From Symbiodinium natans (Eukaryota; Sar; Dinophyceae; Suessiales; Symbiodiniaceae), in NCBI GenBank assembly GCA_905221605.1, contig CAJNDS010002389.1:374001-438000 (forward strand): DNA of 64,000 bases, written 5' to 3'. Made by a program: the position numbers and the translations under genes. Below, piece by piece: positions 1 through 10,380 of the stretch. Under the pieces are notes generated by a model. The model did not search any database, was not told the DNA's origin, and saw only the letters and a list, made by a program, of their open reading frames with translations. Position 1 is the stretch's first letter. Each line of letters begins with the position of its first letter.

Positions 1-104
1 GTGCGCAGTCGCACAAGCCCCCTGGAAGGATCCAGGATGGTGCTGTCTCGGTGCTCTTCGACTTCACCACGCAAGAGCTGGCCCCAGATCATTGGGATTC
101 CCAC

Positions 105-142
105 GGTTTAGGGTTTAGGGGTTTGGGTTTCAGGGTTTAGGG
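105..142 (+). repeat. Interstitial telomeric array, TTTAGGG
   Basis: About five imperfect TTTAGGG units, including the variants TTTAGGGG and TTTCAGGG. Degeneration suggests an old insertion. Confidence 0.85.
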
Positions 143-480
143 ACTACATGAGGATAGTCACCCGTCCGGAAATGGGATAGGGTGTTTTGCGCCTGCTCAG
201 GCAGAGTGGCAGATTATGTCGTTACTTCGCAGGACACTCCAAAACATCTTTCAGCCGATGTTCACCTGTGACGGCTAGGTTGACTGCTCTACATGAGCTG
301 TTCCTGACATGGGATAACTTATATATAGCAGGCGTTGCCCGGCTGCCGCGTTTGCACTTGTTCTTTTCCGATTCGAGTCTGCGAAGCCTGCTCAGGTGCA
401 AGTGGAGGCAGCTCTGAACATGAGCATCATCACCATCACCATCATCTTGCCACCTGGCAGCAAGATGCATGGGACAGTCA

Positions 481-505
481 GGTTTACGGTTTAGGGTTTA
501 GGGTT
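481..505 (+). repeat. Short interstitial telomeric array
   Basis: Three TTTAGGG-type units, one mutated to TTTACGG. Confidence 0.75.
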
Positions 506-1503
506 AAATTTGGAGTGTTCCGTGAAGCGTCCTTGAGCAGCAGGTCGCACGACCAAAACGCAGTGCGCGTTGTATCCAAAGTGCAAAGAGTGGGCATGGA
601 CCTTATTCAAACGTAGCATCTCAAAGGTATCTGTCAAGGGCTTCCGCTGCTATGCTGTGCTTGAAATGAGGATGCTGCTTTTCTCGCTCCTGATCTCTCG
701 AGCTATCGCCCGGCACGCGCTCGCGCCACTGGAGACAATGCTTCTGAAAGTCAGGACAGAACTCGTTGAGGCATCTCAGAGTCTAGGTAGCGAAGCAACG
801 AAACATAGAGAGGCTGATTGTGTCGGAGGTCCTGACGTCTGAAAGGGGATGTTGGTGCACTCAAGGCACCACCTTTTCCACTGGACTGCGATGCGTGAGG
901 ATGTACCACAACAAAGCCAGCAAAGCTCATGCCTTCAGGATGCTTTATTGGGCCAGCCATGCTGCGGACCCAAACATTTCAATGAACATGATCCTCCCAC
1001 CATGAGTGTCTTAAGCTTGAGCCCCCATGCAAGACTCTGCACTGAATTTTACTGACGCCTGAACTCTCCTTACCCTAGCTTCCATATGCGCAAGCCCAAG
1101 CTTATCTGTCCACGTCAAGACGTACCGCAAGCCCAGAGGTGTCCTTCTATCCTATGCCAGAAGCATTCAGACAAGACATCTTCTCTTTGTGCAGGAAAAT
1201 TGGCCGGCTGATCTGGCTGCAAGTGGAGTCCATCCACACGCTGCTCAGTACCCCGGGTGCAAACTGCAATCCCCCCACCCCACCCTCCCCTCAGCCGCCC
1301 CTTTCTGCAATCTGGCAAGAACTCGCAAGCTACGGTCACTGTGTACTATGATGCCCCAACCTCGCTTTCCCAGAATCTTGTCCCCTGCGCCCCGAGACCC
1401 TGTCACCACTAGTTGCGCTCTCGTATGTTGTGCCGTGCATTCTAAATCCCTGGGCCCTTGTTTCTGCAGCTTTCAGGGTCCAGGCTTCAGCTCTGAATGG
1501 GCA

Positions 1504-1540
1504 CCTAAACCCTAAACCCTAAACCCTAAACCCTAGACCC
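1504..1540 (-). repeat. Interstitial telomeric array, CCCTAAA
   Basis: Four clean CCCTAAA units followed by the variant CCCTAGA. Confidence 0.9.
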
Positions 1541-1691
1541 CATTGAGGCAACTCGAAACAGAACCAGAACAAGAACGATGAGAAAGAGGAGGGAGACGAA
1601 ACAGCAGCCTGGCGCCAGCAGCCTTTGGGTTACCATGCTGGGAGGCTGAGCTGAGAAGTCATAGTCGAGTCGGGAACTAGAAGGATCACCT

Positions 1692-1743
1692 AAGGGTTTA
1701 GGGTTTAGGGTTTAGGGTTTAGGGTTTAGGGTTTAGGGTTTAG
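1692..1743 (+). repeat. Interstitial telomeric array, TTTAGGG
   Basis: About seven exact head-to-tail TTTAGGG units, opposite in orientation to the array 150 bp upstream. The pair therefore forms a convergent inverted arrangement. Confidence 0.95.
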
Positions 1744-1974
1744 GAGGATAAGGTTCTAGAGCAGTCGAACGCTCACACAAAAACTCGTGAACAGTGAGGA
1801 TAGCACCTGAAAAGTCTCGAAGATGCCGCTTCCTTCCAGGGAGCGCCACTGCGCTTGCGTTACCTGCGTTACCTTCGTTACCTCCTTTGTGTTCCCTTTC
1901 CCTGGGCCTGAGGGGCCATCAACAAGCCTTTGCTGGGCCCGAGACGGGGAAGCCCGGGTGAAGGTGAGCGACAT

Positions 1975-2078
1975 CAATGCTCTAAATGCCCCTAAATGCC
2001 CCCAAATACCCCTAAATGCTCTAAACCCCTAAATACCCCTTAGATGCCTCCCCCTTAATGCGCTAAATGCCCTAAACA
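1975..2078 (-). repeat. Variant telomere-like repeat, CCCCTAAATGC
   Basis: Roughly nine degenerate units of CCCCTAAATGC or CCCCTAAATAC. The CCCTAAA core is kept but each unit is extended by about four bases. It looks like a telomere-derived minisatellite that has changed its period. Confidence 0.7.
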
Positions 2079-2246
2079 TCATCAATGCTTCTCGCAGTTA
2101 CATTTGGGAAACTAGGCCCCCAACTAGATTAGAATACCCCGGTACCTCTATTTTCGGAGCCCCCCCCCCCAATGGTAAGGTGCTGTTGAAGGAGGTGCTG
2201 GGCAGGATCTCCCTCCTCAGCGCGTTAAAGCCACTTGGCTTGCACC

Positions 2247-2349
2247 GGGGGTTTCCGACATTAGGGGTACCTCATTGGGGTCCTTGTTGTAGGGGAATCC
2301 TACTATTTCGGGGATCTATATTTGGGATGCCTCATTTTCGTAAACCCCC
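2247..2349 (+). mobile_element. Family A MITE-like element (copy 1)
   Basis: This 103-bp element begins GGGGGTTTCCGACATTAGGG and ends with the inverted match TCATTTTCGTAAACCCCC. The interior carries the family core AGGGGAATCCTACTATTTC and GGGGTCCTTGTTG. It has no coding capacity, and no clear flanking direct repeat is seen at this copy. The call rests on shared sequence with nine other loci in the window. Confidence 0.7.
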
Positions 2350-2768
2350 TGGTTCTGGAGATGTGACGTAGTCTTGTTGTAGCTGTTTCCTCGTAGTTCT
2401 GGTTCGCACATCCGCCACAAGAAGGAACTGGTCGTACTAAGATGTACTAAGTGTCACGGGGCATCATCGTTTCAGCGAAGTTCCCGTGACTTTAAGCATT
2501 CGCTATGTAGAGATTTAAATGCCACCTTGTTTTTATAAACGAAGGTCTCCAGCGCAAACCCTACGCAAGTCAACAGAGATAGTTTTTTCCAAGGTAGGCA
2601 GCTAATGGCAGCTAGTGCTGGAAAGAATCGGAATTAGCTGGTATGTTCTCGAGGGAGCGCCTTAACACGAAGGAATTGCAGCATCCAACGGTGCAAGAGG
2701 ATTTCGACAGCTAATTTTTCAAATGGAGCCGAGGGTCCAAACGGCAAGAAGAAGTCCCGGAAGCCTTT

Positions 2769-2823
2769 TACCCTAAGCCCTACACCCTAAACCCTAAACC
2801 CTTAACCCTAAACCCTAAACCCC
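2769..2823 (-). repeat. Interstitial telomeric array, CCCTAAA
   Basis: About seven imperfect CCCTAAA units, including the variants CCCTAAG and CCCTTAA. Confidence 0.9.
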
Positions 2824-2912
2824 TTTCCCCTACCTGGGCTTCGCCCACTGCTTTCAGGCTCATCCGCCCAGACGAGGATGCCCAGGCTGGACGTTTCGAG
2901 TCAGGTTGACCC

Positions 2913-3012
2913 CCTGGTAGTAGAGGAGGTAACCTTTAACCCTTTTGGGGTAGTATAATCCCCTTATAATCCCAAAGGTTATTGAGTTCCCCCGGGTTAC
3001 TGGACAACTAAG
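2913..3012 (+). mobile_element. Family C inverted-repeat element (copy 1)
   Basis: This 100-bp element starts CCTGGTAGTAGAG, runs through GGTAACCTTTAACC and TAGTATAATCCCCTTATAAT, and ends GGTTACTGGACAACTAAG. It aligns along its whole length with loci at 9236 and 52687. The ends are imperfect inverted repeats. No flanking direct repeat is seen here, unlike the other two copies. Confidence 0.7.
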
Positions 3013-3779
3013 CTATGTTAGGTGCCCAAGGCGAGTTCTTCTTCCCGCGTCCTGCCGAAACGGCCGGAGCCGAAAGTGTAGCAAGCTGTTGAACCCAAAG
3101 GATCTCCGATACTTGCTAAACAGCACGCACTCAATTCCCTAAACTAGCTAGACACCTCTGAGCCCAAACACCCCAAACACCGAGAGAACTCGCAGGCCCC
3201 AGCGCCCGCCACAATCTTGGGACTCAAAACCACCGGAGGTCCCCCCGCACAAGTAGCAGGCGTCCAGCTCACATATAAAGGTCCGCTCGACTTCAATGTA
3301 GGGTCCAGGATGCCGGGTGTAGGACGCAGGGCTTCCAGGGTTGAGGGTTTCAGGAGTTTTTCAGGATATGTGGTTGAAAGCGAGGGGTTCAAAGCTTTGG
3401 CCCTTCAGTAGGCTTTTCATCACAGGCCGTCGTCTTCCTCGGCACCGGCGTCGCTTCTGAGACTGTGAGGCCGAGCAACACGCTGACGATGCAGCATAGG
3501 CGCCTCGCTGGCACATGTGGGACTTCGGGTTTCTTTGAATAGGACAGGATTGACAGGTCTTCTACGGAGCAGTGAGGGATAAGCGAGTGGTGGTGTTTCG
3601 GGCAAGAAGTTCGGTTCTAAGATGAACAGGGCCTTTCCTCACCCTCTTGGCTTATTTCTTGCCTAGGGCTTAGATCACAGCGCTCCAACGCTTTCGTCCT
3701 CAGCCCTATACTCGTATCTACAGTGACTATGATCAAAGAAATGAGAATCCCTATGTTGCCCTTTCCAAGGGGGATGTTT

Positions 3780-3832
3780 TGTGTGTGTGTGTGTGTGTGT
3801 GTTTTGTTTTTTTTTTTTTTTGGGGGGGGGGG
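3780..3832 (+). repeat. (TG)n, poly-T and poly-G microsatellite
   Basis: About ten TG dinucleotides are followed by a T-rich run and then ten consecutive G. The purine/pyrimidine alternation followed by homopolymers is typical of slippage-prone, non-coding DNA. Confidence 0.9.
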
Positions 3833-3950
3833 CCTCTTAAGCAATTAGCAGATTGGGTCTGAGGGTTGTTCCGCCCACTCAGGGAGATGATCCAATCGCG
3901 CCTGCAGACCGTCGTCCACGAAGACTTATCCGACCTAGAGGCCGTCTGAG

Positions 3951-3997
3951 GTTTAGGGCTTAGGGTTTAGGGTTTAGGGTTTAGGGTTTAGGGTTTG
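3951..3997 (+). repeat. Interstitial telomeric array, TTTAGGG
   Basis: About six TTTAGGG units ending in TTTGG and a run of G. Confidence 0.93.
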
Positions 3998-4320
3998 GAG
4001 GGGGGGGGGCTTTCCGAGCGGCCTTTTTCGGGACTCTGAGAAGGACGACTGATCGAATGAGTCGCATGATGCTGTTGTTCGGATTAATCTTGCGCCCGGA
4101 TCGTGTTTTCGACGAATCCGTTCTCTGTTGAGGTCGGATGTGTTCAACAAAGTTTGGGTTAGGCTTCCGGCAGCGTGGGGAAGTGATCCCAGCATTGCTG
4201 TTTGACAGGTCGAAAACTTGACAAGCTGGAGGCCACACGCATGGCTTGCGTGGGTTCGCGCTTAGCATCTCTGAGAGGGAATGGAGCGTCAGGGCATGCC
4301 AGAACTTGCTGCTCCTTTAG

Positions 4321-4371
4321 AGTTTAGGGTTTTGGGTTTAGGGTTTAGGGTTTAGGGTTTCGGGTTTAGGG
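4321..4371 (+). repeat. Interstitial telomeric array, TTTAGGG
   Basis: About seven units with the variants TTTTGGG and TTTCGGG. Confidence 0.9.
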
Positions 4372-4534
4372 ACCTGCCGACTGTGAAACGTACACTAGTG
4401 TTGTCGGCTTTCAGGTTGGTAGCCTCATAGTCCTAAGCCTCCGCTGCAACCTGCGTCCAACAATCCCGCAGAAACCTGCAGTGACCTGCACGCCCGCAAA
4501 ACCCCACGATCCCATGGCCGGAAATCTATCATAT

Positions 4535-4633
4535 AGGGGTCGGAAGAATTGCGAGTAGTATTCCCAAAATGGTCAATTTGTAATGATACTAATGATAAAC
4601 CCCCCAAACCCTATTCTAATTATTCAGGCCCCT
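4535..4633 (+). mobile_element. Family E inverted-repeat element (copy 1)
   Basis: The left end TAGGGGTCGGAAGAATTGCG and the right end TCTAATTATTCAGGCCCCT are shared in the same order with the locus at 52961. A lone right end lies at about 45625. The ends are partial inverted complements (GGGGTCGGAA against GGGGCCTGAA). No flanking duplication was found. Treat as a candidate MITE. Confidence 0.45.
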
Positions 4634-4900
4634 CAAGGGCTCGTGATGCAGGTTCAATCCTTTGGACTTAGAGACAACGACGACCTGCTTTGCTGCTTTG
4701 CACGCAGAGTTGGCTCCTAGGGTCCTAAGCTCCTTGGGTCCTATAGGGTGCTCGGGTTCAGGGCCTAAACGCGGCTTGGGCCTCGCTGTTGTAGGTGTCA
4801 TTACTTGTGCGGCTGCTGCTTGGGTCGTCTTTGCTGGAGAGAGTGTCGGTCTCAGTTCAGTGTTCAGGGCTTCGGTCCTGTGAGCTGAGATGCGGCTATA

Positions 4901-5359
4901 GTGACCTGCAGGCACTTGCTGGCACTTGCAGGCACTTGTCCCTTTGCAGGCGGCTTTTCCGGCGTGTGTCTACATGCGCGCGCATTCTCAACCCCAGACG
5001 ACCCTAAGCCTGAAAGACCTTTGATGCGACAGCTATGCAGTGCAAGTCAGGTTTGCGCAAAGCTGCTATCGACCTACATGCCAAGCGCCATCAAAGCAAA
5101 TGGCGTCACTGAGACTGCCAGCGGCCCAGCAGGGTGTGATAGAACCGGGCTTGATAAGGGGCGCTGGCGCGGGGCGTACTCAGGCTATAGGTTTGGGGAC
5201 GCAAGGGTTCAGCCTTTTTCCAAGCTAAACCCTCCACTCAAAATGCCTGGAGTCAAAGCCTACGAAATGGAAGCGTTGCGATTTCCTGACCCAAGCTTCC
5301 AAGGAAGCATGTTGGTGTTCAACCCTCCGAAGACATTGCACATGTATCTTTGTGATTGA
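4901..5359 (+). CDS. Unrecognised open frame, 152 codons
   Basis: The function is not recognised. The frame opens at an ATG and closes with TGA. Its last 40 or so residues (from MPGVKAYEMEALRFPDP onward) are mixed and protein-like. The first part overlaps a GGCACTTGC triplication and has skewed cysteine and alanine content. There is no signal peptide, membrane segment or motif I can name. It could be a terminal exon, or chance. No promoter or polyadenylation signal supports it. Confidence 0.12.
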   Translation: MTCRHLLALAGTCPFAGGFSGVCLHARAFSTPDDPKPERPLMRQLCSASQVCAKLLSTYMPSAIKANGVTETASGPAGCDRTGLDKGRWRGAYSGYRFGDARVQPFSKLNPPLKMPGVKAYEMEALRFPDPSFQGSMLVFNPPKTLHMYLCD

Positions 5360-5742
5360 TGTGCTGGAAGCTATCACAAGTTTCAGGAAGCGAGACCTCC
5401 CTTCACCCCTACTTTCTTGGAAGATCTCGCACTTCCTCAAGTTTTATTGAAGTGTGGAATCCCCTCTGTGCTGTGACACATACCCGTGTCAACCTGAGAT
5501 AGACAACAGCCGCCACATGCTCCCTTGTGTAGTTTTGTCTTGAAAGAAAGAATTATCCAAAGAGTCGCCGTTTTGCCTTGAAAAAATGTCCAAAGAGTCG
5601 AACTTCACGAATAAGAAAAATCGGATCTCGGTTTCGCTGCCCTTCGCTCCCTCAAGTCCGGTCTTGTCTGCCACTCTGAGTCCAAACTTTCAACTCTGAG
5701 TGCCCCAGAACTCCAACACCGACACAATCAAATCACTCAAAT

Positions 5743-5801
5743 CTAAACCCTAAACCCTAAACCCTAAACCCTAAACCCTAAACCCTAAACCCTAAACCCT
5801 T
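5743..5801 (-). repeat. Interstitial telomeric array, CCCTAAA
   Basis: About eight nearly perfect CCCTAAA units. Confidence 0.95.
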
Positions 5802-6311
5802 AGCAGGAAATCTCAGCCTTCATCGCCACCGTCGAAGAGGGCTACCTCAAGAGCGTTCCGTTTCTGGGATTGAAATCCGCGATTGTGACACAAGGTACCA
5901 GTCAGGGAAGCAGGACACAAGTAGAGGGGCTCCGTGCAGGATTCAGGCTTACATGTGTATCTTAGCGCTCTGTGTGTCCAAGCTGTTGAGACTTCCTCGT
6001 TTCTAGACCTGATGGTTGAGGCCTTTTGGTTCAGGGCGCACGTGGATGCTTGCTGTAAGACCCTGTCTACCGTTCTTTTTTTGGAAGTTTGAACTTACAA
6101 TGTAGGATTTGGTCTTGCATATGGCTCATGATTTTGGGTCCTGGCAGACGACGCCGCTGAAATGAAGTGGGTGTCTTCGGTACTCCTTGAAGAAGGCTTG
6201 CGTGGGACGTGGTGCTGACGGGCATTCTCGGAATGTCGGAGACACGTACAAATTCATCCAAGAGCCAAGCCGAACCAAAGAAGGACGAAAATGAATCTTG
6301 ACGTTCGGCCT

Positions 6312-6465
6312 ACGGCCAAGCCGCAACCCAAGCCAAACCCCAAACCAAACTCAAAACCAAACCCCAAGCCAACCCCAAGCCAAGCCAGCAATAAAACCAT
6401 CCATCTCCAGCAAAGCTCCGAGCCAAGCCAAGCCTAAGGAGCAAAAGCCCCCCCCCCCCCCCCCC
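6312..6465 (+). repeat. CCAAGCC/CCAAACC simple-sequence tract ending in C18
   Basis: A degenerate repeat of CCAAGCC and CCAAACC leads into a run of 18 C at 6448-6465. The plus strand is almost free of T. Apparent proline, lysine and glutamine-rich translations here are a product of the repeat. Confidence 0.85.
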
Positions 6466-6513
6466 GAGCCAAGCCATGCCCGCCAAGTACAAACGTCAAG
6501 CCGCACCTAAGAA

Positions 6514-6560
6514 GTTTAGGGTTTAGGGTTTAGGGTTTCGGGATTAGGGATTAGGGTTTG
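6514..6560 (+). repeat. Interstitial telomeric array, TTTAGGG
   Basis: About six units, the later ones degenerate (TTTCGGG, ATTAGGG). Confidence 0.9.
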
Positions 6561-6985
6561 GATTCAGGAGGGCTGATGGATGCTCGTAGGGCTCGAACCT
6601 TGGACAGGAGTGTCCTTGTCGTGGACACCTCCCCAACATGGTTGACAAGTGGTAGTGACAGAATGCGGTCTTCTGCGGTTTCTGCACTTTCGTACCCTGA
6701 AGCCAATGGAATCCCTGCAGCTGGATATAATGATATAGCCTTGATCTCAGAGATGCCGCCACAAGGTACCACAACTGGAGCCACGCAGTGGACGTGATGC
6801 ACTCAGCCGCGCAGACTGCAATATGAAGAAAGCATTCGCAGTCGGGGGCCATTTCGGACCCTTCGAATAATCTCATAGTCCGACTGTCTTTCTTCGAAAC
6901 CTCTGGTAGCAGGCCGAGAAGTGTTTGGGGTTCTCCAGTGATTTTGTTTGTGTTTCGTTGTTCAAGGGTCGTTGTGGGGGTGGGT

Positions 6986-7028
<43 letters not shown>
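6986..7028 (+). repeat. Poly-G run of about 43
   Basis: An almost uninterrupted G tract, preceded by GTGGGGGTGGGT. It has G-quadruplex potential on the plus strand. The exact length is unreliable in any assembly. Confidence 0.9.
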
Positions 7029-7031
<3 letters not shown>

Positions 7032-7383
7032 GGGGAGTACGGCCCATTGCTTATGCCTGCCTCTTACTGGGAACCCGGCTCGCAGAGCAACCTTTAATCA
7101 TGAAGATTTATTCCCCTTTACTTCTTTCTTTGGCTGAGAGGAGACTCCCCGGATCACAGGCTATGGGAAAGGGGGTGTCCAGATTGCACGCGATAAAATG
7201 CTAGAGCAGCCGTCGTCAAACATGCTGTTTTGGAAGATTGCTTGGCCGAATATTCGAGCTTTACGTTAGGGAGCAAGGAACCTTCCTCGCTGAATGACAG
7301 CACGAACAATCTTCCAACGGTCTGCATGCTGTCCTAAAGCCCTATTACCCTGTAGCTATCAATCCAGGATTCTAGCTCCTCAA

Positions 7384-7438
7384 GCCTAAACCCTACATTG
7401 TAAGCCTAAACCCTAAACCCGCAACCCTGAGCCCTAAA
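7384..7438 (-). repeat. Degenerate interstitial telomeric array
   Basis: Scattered CCTAAACCCTA units separated by short non-telomeric bases. Confidence 0.75.
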
Positions 7439-7522
7439 ATCCTCCGGCAGCCATCGAGGCCTACGTGCTGTTGCAAGATCTCCGCGAGGCGTTCTCACGG
7501 ACTGAGAGGTGGGCCGGCTCTG

Positions 7523-7551
7523 GCTTAGGGCGTAGGGTTTAGGGTTTAGGG
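7523..7551 (+). repeat. Short interstitial telomeric array
   Basis: Three to four TTTAGGG-type units, opposite in orientation to the array 85 bp upstream. Confidence 0.8.
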
Positions 7552-7690
7552 GGTGCTGTGAGTTTGCTTGTCACAGTACTCTCACCGCATATACTTGAGA
7601 CCCTTCTAAGCTAGAAAGACACTTCTGAGCCTGGTACCACGGACAAGGGATAATGTCTGAGAGATTGAGCTTTAGGTGGACCGGAGCTCT

Positions 7691-7790
7691 GGGTGTTTAC
7701 GAAAGTAGGGGTACCTTCTTGGGGTCCTTGTTGCAAGGGAATCTTACTATTTGGGGGTCTATGTCCCGCCCCCCTATTGTCGTACATCCC
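7691..7790 (+). mobile_element. Family A MITE-like element (copy 2)
   Basis: It starts GGGTGTTTACGAAAGTAGGG, carries GGGGTCCTTGTTGCAAGGGA and AATCTTACTATTTGGGGG, and ends CCTATTGTCGTACATCCC. The termini are inverted with mismatches. No flanking repeat is obvious. Confidence 0.65.
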
Positions 7791-8040
7791 CATCTTGGCT
7801 GAGCCTGATAGGAGGCGATGTGTGCTGGGCTGGTGCAGTAGTCCCGGACAGTTAGGCTCTTCTCGGTGCAGTGGGGGGGTTGATGATCTAAGTTTGTCTA
7901 AGACCACTTCAGAAGATCCTCTGCTTAAGAATGCTAAAAATCACGCTGTACTTCAACTTTCTACGACGAAGCAACACCCCATTGGACCTCAAAGCATCAA
8001 TCAACCAAGAAGAAGCGTCCTTAAGCTTCTGAATCCCAGG

Positions 8041-8199
8041 CCTAAACCCTAAACCCTAAACCCTAAACCCTAAACCCTAAACCCTAAACCCTAAACCCTA
8101 AACCCTAAACCCTAAACCCTAAACCCTAAACCCTAAACCCTAAACCCTAAACCCTAAACCCTAAACCCTAAACCCTAACCCTAAACTCTAAACCCTGAA
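8041..8199 (-). repeat. Longest clean interstitial telomeric array
   Basis: About 22 CCCTAAA units, nearly perfect for 140 bp, then decaying to CTAACCC, CTAAACT and CTGAAC. Anonymous sequence on both sides shows it is interstitial and not a chromosome end. Confidence 0.97.
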
Positions 8200-8318
8200 C
8201 CGCATCCCAGACGGTCAAGGTATGCGTTGCTCATTTGTGCCGTGGTTCATGACATCCAGCACCCGGGTGTCAGCAATGAGCGCCTAGACGGCACACGCAG
8301 GTTCACCCAAAAAACCCC

Positions 8319-8416
8319 CAACCCTGAACCCTAAACCCTAAGCCCTAAACCCTAAACCCTCAAAGCGCCTAACTGTCGAGCGAATCCGCAGACAAGCCCT
8401 AAACCCTAAACCCTAA
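8319..8416 (-). repeat. Two short interstitial telomeric clusters
   Basis: CCCTAAA clusters at 8319-8360 and 8396-8416, separated by about 35 bp of other sequence. They lie just downstream of the large array and are probably remnants of the same event. Confidence 0.85.
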
Positions 8417-8789
8417 TGACTGCACCTGGTCTGGGCGTTGCGACTTGCTGTAGGTCACGGTTGGTGGTTAAGCGCGGGCTTGGGTTTGTGATTCGTTCAA
8501 GGTAATTGCAAGCTGTGCCCATGCAAGAATCTTTTGTCAGGTAGACTGCGTACATCTAGACGGACAGAGCGTGAGAGCGCACGCCCGCCATACCAAAAGT
8601 CTCGTTTGACTTACTCGGGGAGGGCCCATGCTTTCCTTAGGATCCCTAAGAGGGTGCGGACTTAGTCATGTAGTCTTCTGCGTGTCAAGGTTCCTGGTCC
8701 AGACACACCACGACCTGGCCATGAGATACAATGACAATGCGCCTCTGGAAAGCATGCACTGCGCGAGGCTTTTCGACGCCTGTTTGCAC

Positions 8790-8815
8790 GGGGTTTAGGG
8801 TTTAGGGTTTAGGGT
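8790..8815 (+). repeat. Short interstitial telomeric array
   Basis: Three to four exact TTTAGGG units. Confidence 0.85.
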
Positions 8816-9023
8816 CCAGAGTTTGAGTTTGAGATTCGTGGCGCAAAGTATACATGTTTGTTTGTCTAGGGCTGGGCTCATCCGAACTTTCCAATGGCCC
8901 AGAGAAGGTGCTGCGTTTGGTGGACAGCGGGGGGGGACAAGATATCCTGCCCAAAAACCCTAGAAGCAGGTCCAATAGTGAGAGTTTTGTGGTTGCCCCT
9001 GTGTTTGGATACCTCTTCTTTAA

Positions 9024-9104
9024 ACATAGCCCGCGATACAGCCGTGACTAGCGATCACGCGCTAGTCACGTGATCGCTAATCACGGCTGTATCACGGGCT
9101 ATGT
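9024..9104. repeat. Long hairpin (35-nt arms, 11-nt loop)
   Basis: The left arm 9024-9058 (ACATAGCCCGCGATACAGCC onward) is the reverse complement of 9070-9104, with only about two mismatches. The loop is 9059-9069, and part of it (CTAGTCAC) again complements the left arm (GTGACTAG). It could be a foldback element, an RNA hairpin or a cruciform site. It belongs to none of families A to E. Confidence 0.9.
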
Positions 9105-9235
9105 CAACTGATAGTTTTTTAGAGGTAACCAGCGTGCGGGGGTTCTCTTTATCCGACATCCCAGGCTGACAACCGAACCTCATGCAACCGACAACTTGCT
9201 TTAGACAGTGCAGGATCTGAGACGTTTCAGTTAGC

Positions 9236-9338
9236 CCTAGTAGTAGAGTAGGTAATCTTTAACCTTTTTGGGCTAGTATAATCCCCTTATAATCCCAAAG
9301 GTTAACCTTGAGTTCCCCCAGGTTACTGGACAACTAAG
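9236..9338 (+). mobile_element. Family C element with TAGC flanking duplication (copy 2)
   Basis: This 103-bp element runs from CCTAGTAGTAGAGTAGG to GGTTACTGGACAACTAAG. It is flanked on the left by TAGC (9232-9235) and on the right by TAGC (9339-9342), a perfect 4-bp direct repeat. It aligns end to end with the copies at 2913 and 52687. Confidence 0.82.
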
Positions 9339-9477
9339 TAGCGTTCTGTGGCTGTGAAATTCGAGGAGATATTGGCGGACCCGAGCACCAACGTTTGGGG
9401 AGTTCTGGAAGATGGCCCGCGGAAGGATATCCGCAAGATGTGCATCGAGGCCCCACAGACCTAGTACCATTGGCTTT

Positions 9478-9520
9478 GGGTTTAGGGTTTAGGGTTGAGG
9501 GTTTAGGGTTTAGGGTTTAG
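9478..9520 (+). repeat. Interstitial telomeric array, TTTAGGG
   Basis: About six units, one changed to TTGAGGG. Confidence 0.9.
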
Positions 9521-10119
9521 AGCTATATGCTGCAGGTGTGTAGGCGATCGAGGCAAGGTCGACGTGGAGAATACCTGTCGTCCGAACTCTTGATTTTGAG
9601 GGCTTGGGGATTCTCGTGAGGCTTCAGGGCCGTCAGCGTGCAGCTGAAGAGCACAGACCAGGTTGATTGAATCGTATTAACCGATTTAAGAGCTCATGTC
9701 CCTAAGTTTTTCTTGAAGACAACGGTAGTGACAGAAAGAGAGCAGCCCCTGGGAGGCGATCTTGCACACAGACAACAGCTGCCATTTCAACGTACGCGAC
9801 AGAGACGACCTTTGTGGGCTTAGCGTAGGGGTTTTAGGGTCTTGTGAGGCTTTGGTTGCAGGATTGAGAAGGCCAGGTGTTTGCATGGATGTGGGCCGAA
9901 AGTTCCGAAACTGGGTACTGATCCCTGGCCCAGGGCCTGTGAAGCTGTCGACCTAGTGCCCAAAGTGTAAGGCTGGGTCCCAGGTCCAATTAAAGCCGGC
10001 GCAGCAAGTACATGAGTACGCACATACAGCCTACAAACCGGGGGACATCCGGAGGCCCGAAGCCACCCCCTGTGACTGTCAACCCCATGCCTTAACCCGC
10101 TTCGTTCCGTTCCGGTTCA

Positions 10120-10380
10120 GCGTCTTGGGCCCGATCTGAATCTTCATGCACATGGGTCATACCAAAGCTTCGCTCCCGAATTCTGGAAAGACTAGTGAAG
10201 TCTACGGCCAAAGCTTCAAGCGCAGACTTAAAATCAAAGAACGAGTTTATGCTGGCTAAGGTCGTCAAGGCTTGTCAGATGATACATGAAGTCCACGACG
10301 AGGTCTTCTCCAACGTCCTGTCCACGTCTCTCGGAGCTGAGATTTGGCCATTCTGGGCTTGGAGTGCTTATGCCCCAGGG
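10120..10380 (+). CDS. Candidate internal exon, function unknown
   Basis: The function is not recognised. A possible splice acceptor (GGTTCAG) at about 10119 is followed by an open frame. Its residues look like real protein, with lysine, alanine and valine-rich amphipathic helix character (KSKNEFMLAKVVKACQMIHE) at 10222-10281. The quality falls after about 10350, where tryptophan and cysteine become frequent, so an exon end is likely before 10400, but no donor site is convincing. The frame has no in-frame ATG start upstream, which fits an internal exon. A chance open frame is the alternative. Confidence 0.25.

Noticed and set aside
6544-7204. Proline-rich and glycine-rich frames
   Set aside because: They are generated by the 43-bp poly-G run, whose length is uncertain, so the frame through it is meaningless.
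8041-8199. True chromosome end (telomere)
   Set aside because: Non-telomeric sequence continues on both sides for kilobases, and arrays in the window face both ways.
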